Positions 21,063 to 24,904 of a stretch of 24,904 bases of DNA are shown piece by piece. The position numbers were made by a program, and so were the translations under genes. Where the stretch lies: positions 1 through 24,904 of IMG/VR virus record IMGVR_UViG_3300025687_000306; one strand, given 5' to 3'. The first letter of the stretch is position 1; each line of letters opens with the position of its first letter. The DNA comes from a virus. The notes below the pieces were generated by a model. It did no database searches, had not been told where the DNA came from, and saw only the letters and a program-made list of their open reading frames with translations.

Positions 21063-22529
21063 TTATAGATACTCGGCCCGCTCCCGTCGAATCTTTTGTA
21101 GAAGTTCGACAGCTGCGGTTTGGTCCAAGTCGGGGTTAAGGGTTTGTATTGCGTCAATGGGTGAGATAAGACCAGCTTGTAGTTTGGCCAAGATGTCTTC
21201 TCTTTGAGCTTTGAGCTCCTCCGGTCCAAGTGCCAACGACTGATAGCTGACACGATACCCGCTTTCTGGTAGGTTCGTGCCCAAGTATCGGTTACAAAGA
21301 GCTGCACTTTTGGCCAACAGGTCTTCGTCACCCATTCGAAAAACTGGGGCGTATTTGCGTTGGGCTTCCCGTTGTCCGGCTCGGTCAATCGAAAGGGCGT
21401 ATCCGCTTCTTGGGTCGGCATTCTGTCGGGTTAAACTTTCGGGAGCGATTCCACTAGACACGGCCACCCGCAGCTCGTACTTGGCGACACTTTCCAACAG
21501 CTCGTCCGGCTTTATTGGTGGACTGAAGGTTCCGACAAGCGGTTGTCCTGTTGTGTCGGGGTCACTCTGAAGAATGAGAATAGACGATGGGTCCGTCGAA
21601 ACAGCTGCACGACGACTAACAAGGTCTTGGTCCATGGCGTTGAGTCCAGCGACCGAAGCCCCAAGCATGTACTTTTGAGCCCAAGCATTGTCTCGGACGC
21701 AATGAAGGAACATGGTATAAAGGACCGCACTATTCAAAGAACCATAGACAAGGGTGTTTCCGTCTAGGAAGTTCCATAGTTCACCCGTTTTTTCAGCATG
21801 ATAGACCGTCAACGGAAGGAATGGTTGGCCCAATGCGTTTCGGAATGGGAAGTCTGCGCCCCTATGGGTTGGATGTCCCATATATAGTTCGCTGACATCC
21901 TCGCCCAAAGAACCATCCTTGTTGGCTAAGAACATCCCGAACATGGGCTCGTTCATGTTTCGAATGTCGATGACATCACAAACCCATTCTTGTTCGTTGG
22001 TTATTGGATTCAATCGAATTCGGTATTCTCGATAGTAGACTGGGATGTCTGGTTGGTCGGGGTCGACTTCGCAATAGACATTGTCAGGGGTCACGCACCG
22101 ATAGACCAGTCCAGGGGTGTCAGGTTGAACCCCTCTAGTGTGGGGAATAACCTCCACCCGAACAACAGTTTCCCGAAGACCAAGGACCATTTGTTGAACA
22201 CGCTGCATTAACGGCCATAGACCCGCCCGTGTTGCGTATCCCTCACGACCTACCAAGGCCGAAATGTCAGCCGCTCCAGCTGTGACCGTTGGGCTATCCG
22301 TATAGAGAACAGACAATTGACGGGTAACCTGTTCGAATGGGTTAGAACTCAGGTCCGAAGGGCCCCACGATTCTCGCCTGTCTGGGCTTAGGTGTCGTGC
22401 CAATTCGTCTTCTAGGTCTTGGTCCCAAGCTCCTGTCAACATGCGTTTTCGAAGGCTGGTGAATTCCCAACGCTTTTGGTCTAGGTTGTTCGGTGCGACT
22501 GGTTTGGTGGGGTAGGTGTAAGTTAACAT
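21063..22529 (-). CDS. Portal protein (488 aa)
   Basis: The gene lies right after terL, overlapping its stop as TAATG, and before the scaffold. The protein has a portal-like design: an N-terminal clip/wing region with many beta segments (CVTPDNVYCEVDPDQPDIPV near 168-187), then a long helical stem with VAVSSGIAPESLTRQNADPR near 358-377 and SGYALSIDRAGQREAQRKYA near 378-397. The Ser-Gly-Ile-Ala-Pro-Glu-Ser-Leu and Ser-Gly-Tyr-Ala-Leu segments, which support the stem helix, recur in SPP1/phi29-like portals. The C-terminus is a charged helix. It forms the dodecameric vertex through which DNA is packaged. Start codon choice is supported by coupling. Confidence 0.9.
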   Translation of the reverse strand: MLTYTYPTKPVAPNNLDQKRWEFTSLRKRMLTGAWDQDLEDELARHLSPDRRESWGPSDLSSNPFEQVTRQLSVLYTDSPTVTAGAADISALVGREGYATRAGLWPLMQRVQQMVLGLRETVVRVEVIPHTRGVQPDTPGLVYRCVTPDNVYCEVDPDQPDIPVYYREYRIRLNPITNEQEWVCDVIDIRNMNEPMFGMFLANKDGSLGEDVSELYMGHPTHRGADFPFRNALGQPFLPLTVYHAEKTGELWNFLDGNTLVYGSLNSAVLYTMFLHCVRDNAWAQKYMLGASVAGLNAMDQDLVSRRAAVSTDPSSILILQSDPDTTGQPLVGTFSPPIKPDELLESVAKYELRVAVSSGIAPESLTRQNADPRSGYALSIDRAGQREAQRKYAPVFRMGDEDLLAKSAALCNRYLGTNLPESGYRVSYQSLALGPEELKAQREDILAKLQAGLISPIDAIQTLNPDLDQTAAVELLQKIRRERAEYL

Positions 22530-23947
22530 TAATACATCCTGATTCTAGCGGGTGGGGTGAACCTTTGGTGGACGACTGGAAGAATACAATAGCGTAGGGC
22601 GTCGACTGCGTGCCCATGGGGGTCCGTCGACTTTTGCGAACTGGTTCGCTTGAATGTATAGCGTTGTAAGGACTGAATCAATTGGGAACATTCAGGTCTC
22701 ACATAAAAATGATTTTTGGCCATGATGCTATATAGCACACTAGAACCGTAATATACCGAACTTTTGAATTTAAGGGCCGTTCTAATGGTAAATGGTAGCC
22801 CCCTTGGTGGAAGGTTCAAGACTCGTTCGAACGCTCGCATTAACATCCCGTTCGACATCTTGAATCCAGTTTGACCACGACCCGCATAATGGGCCCCATC
22901 TCCGGTCCAAGTACACATCGATGGGTCGACATGGTGGCGCTTCAACATTTCCAATATGCCTCGAACATGATGTTCTGCGCTCGAAGCCCCTCCCGTGTAT
23001 TCACCAAGGACATAGACCTTCGGTTCTTGATAGTCGGTCATGTCGATAGCCGCTAAGACTGCGACTTGGCTGTTTGGCTGGCTTCCATGGTCGATACCGA
23101 CTGCGAATTTGTAGTCCCCTCCACTTGGGACCGGTGCACCGCTTATCATGGACGGGTCGAAGTTGTCGAAGATAAGCTGCTTCGGGTCGATTCCAACATC
23201 CCACGACCCGTTCAAGCGTGCTTCCCTGTCGATTGGAAGGTAGGTGGACGCTATATTGTCGATTTGGGCCTGACTCAACATGGGTTCACAATCCAAGGGT
23301 GTCGTGTCTTCGACGGTTAGGGGGGCTCGGTGACATGAGATTCTCCCGTCTTCAACCATTCGTCTTAAATAACCAACATCTTCTCCAACCGGTGTCATGG
23401 TTATGGCGATTGTGCCCGTCTTTCCTCCAGCTCCGCCACGAAGAACACGCGCGGCTAGTTCACCCCATACAGCTTCGGGGATTGGCTCGTCTATTGCCAC
23501 GAACCCAATGGAAGCGGAAGCTAGCCCAAGTCCCTGTTGGGCGGTCTTTATACGGATGATTGACCCGTTCTTGAATCGAACGATTGGAACTTGACCCCTA
23601 AATCCCTTTCCAGGAATGAAGACACAATCGTCCATCAACATCCCTTCGGGTATCATTTCGAACAGCTTTTCCTGAATGGTTCTCGATTGGTCGTGGCTAT
23701 GGGTGATAAGCCACGATTCGTTTGGGGCTGGGTCCGTCTTTAAATATGGGTGACAGTCAAGCGCACGATATAAAAGCTCCATGACTGAACACCTTGTCTT
23801 CCCCACTTGGTTCCCACCCAATAGAAGTTTGATTGGGCTGGGGTCTTTGAGGAAGGTCAATTGGGGGGGCGTTGGTCTGAAGTAGGACAACGGATTGATA
23901 GCCGCCCTACGCTTCAGCTGGAGAACTTGACGGGTTAGGTCAATCAT
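22529..23947 (-). CDS. terL: Terminase large subunit (472 aa)
   Basis: The ATG at 23947 is used; the open frame extends 1 codon further to a TTG. The ATPase half shows Walker A LLLGGNQVGKT (41-51), Walker B GFVAIDEP (148-155, D153/E154) and a coupling motif ITMTP (182-186). The nuclease half shows VGIDHGS (D286), TGDGAHY (D350) and HAVDALRY (D449), an RNase H-like metal set. The enzyme powers DNA translocation and cuts the concatemer. It overlaps the preceding small gene by 8 bases and the portal gene by TAATG. Length and motifs are complete, so it is probably functional. The packaging mode (cos or headful) cannot be read here. Confidence 0.95.
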   Translation of the reverse strand: MIDLTRQVLQLKRRAAINPLSYFRPTPPQLTFLKDPSPIKLLLGGNQVGKTRCSVMELLYRALDCHPYLKTDPAPNESWLITHSHDQSRTIQEKLFEMIPEGMLMDDCVFIPGKGFRGQVPIVRFKNGSIIRIKTAQQGLGLASASIGFVAIDEPIPEAVWGELAARVLRGGAGGKTGTIAITMTPVGEDVGYLRRMVEDGRISCHRAPLTVEDTTPLDCEPMLSQAQIDNIASTYLPIDREARLNGSWDVGIDPKQLIFDNFDPSMISGAPVPSGGDYKFAVGIDHGSQPNSQVAVLAAIDMTDYQEPKVYVLGEYTGGASSAEHHVRGILEMLKRHHVDPSMCTWTGDGAHYAGRGQTGFKMSNGMLMRAFERVLNLPPRGLPFTIRTALKFKSSVYYGSSVLYSIMAKNHFYVRPECSQLIQSLQRYTFKRTSSQKSTDPHGHAVDALRYCILPVVHQRFTPPARIRMY

Positions 23948-24131
23948 CAAACACCTTTGAGAATAGGTCGTGTATTTGTGGCTTGTTCATCTTCAAGCTT
24001 TTGGCTAGCTCTGCGACCAATATGATAGCCGTCTCAAGCTGTTGGGCTTCGGGCATTTCGTATTCGTCCGCCTTTGTGAAGAAGAACCGAACCAATAACC
24101 GAATATAAACGCTTGTTCCTTCGTCCATCAT
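23940..24131 (-). CDS. Small protein before terL (63 aa)
   Basis: The ATG at 24131 overlaps the stop of the Cys-rich gene (ATGA), and the end overlaps terL by 8 bases, so all three genes are translationally linked. The protein is acidic and helical (VRFFFTKADEYEMPEAQQLE near 14-33, then a Leu/Ala-rich helix and a final FSKVFDD). No motif or membrane span is visible. In many phages a small gene lies between the terminase subunits; its role here is unknown. It may be a packaging accessory. Confidence 0.6.
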   Translation of the reverse strand: MMDEGTSVYIRLLVRFFFTKADEYEMPEAQQLETAIILVAELAKSLKMNKPQIHDLFSKVFDD

Positions 24132-24514
24132 AATCGTCTATCGAATAGCTCGACGCATTCTTTATAGGCTTCCCCAAGTTTGGAACACTCTTTGAGAATG
24201 ACAAGTTTGTTCTGGATGTTGGATATTTGTTCGCACTCGCCCCCACTTGTCTTCGAATCGATTCCCCTGGTTGTCATTCGACAGAACATTTCCCGACAAA
24301 GTAGGTCCCCATTCGTGGCGATATATTCCGATGAACATGGAACCTTCAACAAGTCGGGCTCGGTTAGGTTCTCGCTTGGCTTATGAAGGGCGATTGTACT
24401 TTTCACGATGTCTTCGACATTTATGGACTCGGGCTCGGGCTTGTTTCGTTCCACGACAACCCAAGCGGAAGTCGTAAGGGCTACCCCACCCAATAAGCCT
24501 AACACTATCAACAT
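24128..24514 (-). CDS. Membrane-anchored Cys-rich protein between terminase-region genes (128 aa)
   Basis: The ATG at 24514 follows AAAGGA by 7 bases and starts 1 base after the previous stop; the longer frame to 24541 overlaps that gene. Residues 1-20 (MLIVLGLLGGVALTTSAWVV) form a signal anchor or single membrane span, and the rest is polar and extracytoplasmic if it is exported. Six cysteines lie in the outer part: VPC, LLC, MFC, GEC and two KEC. They could form three disulfides, which suggests a periplasmic or secreted domain. No lipobox is seen. This design is unusual in a packaging module. Possibilities are superinfection exclusion, an inner-membrane spanin-like part, or an anti-host factor; none is shown. 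Confidence 0.65.
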   Translation of the reverse strand: MLIVLGLLGGVALTTSAWVVVERNKPEPESINVEDIVKSTIALHKPSENLTEPDLLKVPCSSEYIATNGDLLCREMFCRMTTRGIDSKTSGGECEQISNIQNKLVILKECSKLGEAYKECVELFDRRL

Positions 24515-24515
24515 T

Positions 24516-24904
24516 TTATTTTCCTTTGAATGAGACGACATTGGAAGTATCCATGGATAAACGGTTTTGTAGTCGTTGACGAAGTACTGGGGGCATTGAC
24601 AGAACGGCAGCTTCGATTTGTCCGATAAGCTGCTCGTCCGTCATGCGCTCCAACCCGTCTTCGGTGTCTTCGCCTTCTATGCTCCGAAGTTCTGAAACCA
24701 TCGAAACAAGTTGACGCTGAAGGGCTGCGTAGGCTTGCCACGACTGGGCGGCTGCAGCTGAAGCTATAGCCTTCTGTAGGTCTTCGATTTGGTTCTTCAA
24801 TAGTTCGACTGGGTCGCTTGTCTTCTTGGCTGGTTCTTCTTCTGGAATGTCCATTGGTGCGTTGAGTCTATAAAGGTAGCGTCGTTCAAGTAACCAAGCT
24901 GCAG
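24516..24904 (-). CDS. C-terminal part of a gene cut by the right edge, possible small terminase
   Basis: The frame is open from the right edge (from base 24902) to the stop at 24516; an internal ATG at 24854 gives 112 residues, but 16 more precede it in frame, AAWLLERRYLYRLNAP. These look like a real protein rather than noise, so the true start is probably outside. What is seen is a charged helical protein: a Leu-rich coiled coil (ELLKNQIEDLQKAIASAAAA), a Gln/Leu-rich middle and a polar tail. It lies two genes upstream of terL in the late operon. Together with the fragment at 1-137 it could be a small terminase of normal length; the frames at a direct join differ by one base. Confidence 0.6.
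   Translation of the reverse strand, partial: AAWLLERRYLYRLNAPMDIPEEEPAKKTSDPVELLKNQIEDLQKAIASAAAAQSWQAYAALQRQLVSMVSELRSIEGEDTEDGLERMTDEQLIGQIEAAVLSMPPVLRQRLQNRLSMDTSNVVSFKGK

Noticed and set aside
1-24904. tRNA, rRNA, insertion sequences, integrase or attachment site
   Set aside because: I saw no cloverleaf-like sequence, terminal inverted repeats with a transposase, or recombinase motif in the window.

Overview
The window reads as most of the genome of a double-stranded DNA tailed phage with a non-contractile tail (siphovirus type). It carries a large terminase, portal, scaffold, HK97-type capsid protein, tail tube protein, tail assembly chaperone pair, tape measure, tail-tip proteins and a lysis cassette. 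I found no tail sheath, baseplate wedge, integrase, tRNA, rRNA, insertion sequence or CRISPR array. The Shine-Dalgarno sites, the tight gene overlaps (ATGA, TAATG), the Amidase_3 endolysin and the perfect TTATCCACA DnaA boxes point to a bacterial host, more likely Gram-negative. I cannot name the host.

Layout. (1) 1-137 is the N-terminus of a leftward gene cut by the left edge; it is divergent from a rightward 115-residue unknown gene (187-534). (2) 535-1131 is the only long non-coding stretch. It holds six copies of GTCCACTT in both orientations, an A+T-rich segment, and eight perfect DnaA boxes in direct 12-bp arrays, and it ends in two terminator hairpins. I read it as a candidate replication origin. 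(3) 4785 to 1132, leftward, is the replication operon: a small DNA-binding protein, a RusA resolvase, a primase, a VapE-type helicase, a DEDDh exonuclease and a second small DNA-binding protein. (4) 4786-4907 is a divergent promoter in which the two -35 hexamers share one palindrome, with a 17-bp inverted repeat at the rightward start. (5) 4908-6058, rightward: a 44-residue membrane peptide, a Rad52-like annealing protein and a third helix-turn-helix protein, ended by terminators at 6065-6136. (6) 24904 to 6140, leftward, is one long late operon. In transcription order it holds a partial gene (perhaps small terminase), a Cys-rich membrane protein, a small protein, terL, portal, scaffold, two small head-region proteins, the capsid protein, connector genes, tail terminator, tail tube, chaperone with a -1 frameshift, tape measure, a 1108-residue sialidase-like tail protein, a tail hub, amidase, a membrane/coiled-coil lysis candidate and a last small beta-rich protein.

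How it fits together. The replication operon would act on the origin beside it, and the Rad52-like protein, resolvase and exonuclease would serve recombination. The late operon builds head and tail and then lyses the cell. Both window ends cut leftward genes, so a circularly permuted genome opened inside one gene is possible; a direct join of the ends is one base out of frame.

Most noteworthy are the DnaA-box array, the shared-palindrome divergent promoter, the slippery site plus perfect stem in the tail chaperone gene, the near absence of GATC (four sites found by eye in 24.9 kb), and a 9-mer repeated at several late gene starts.
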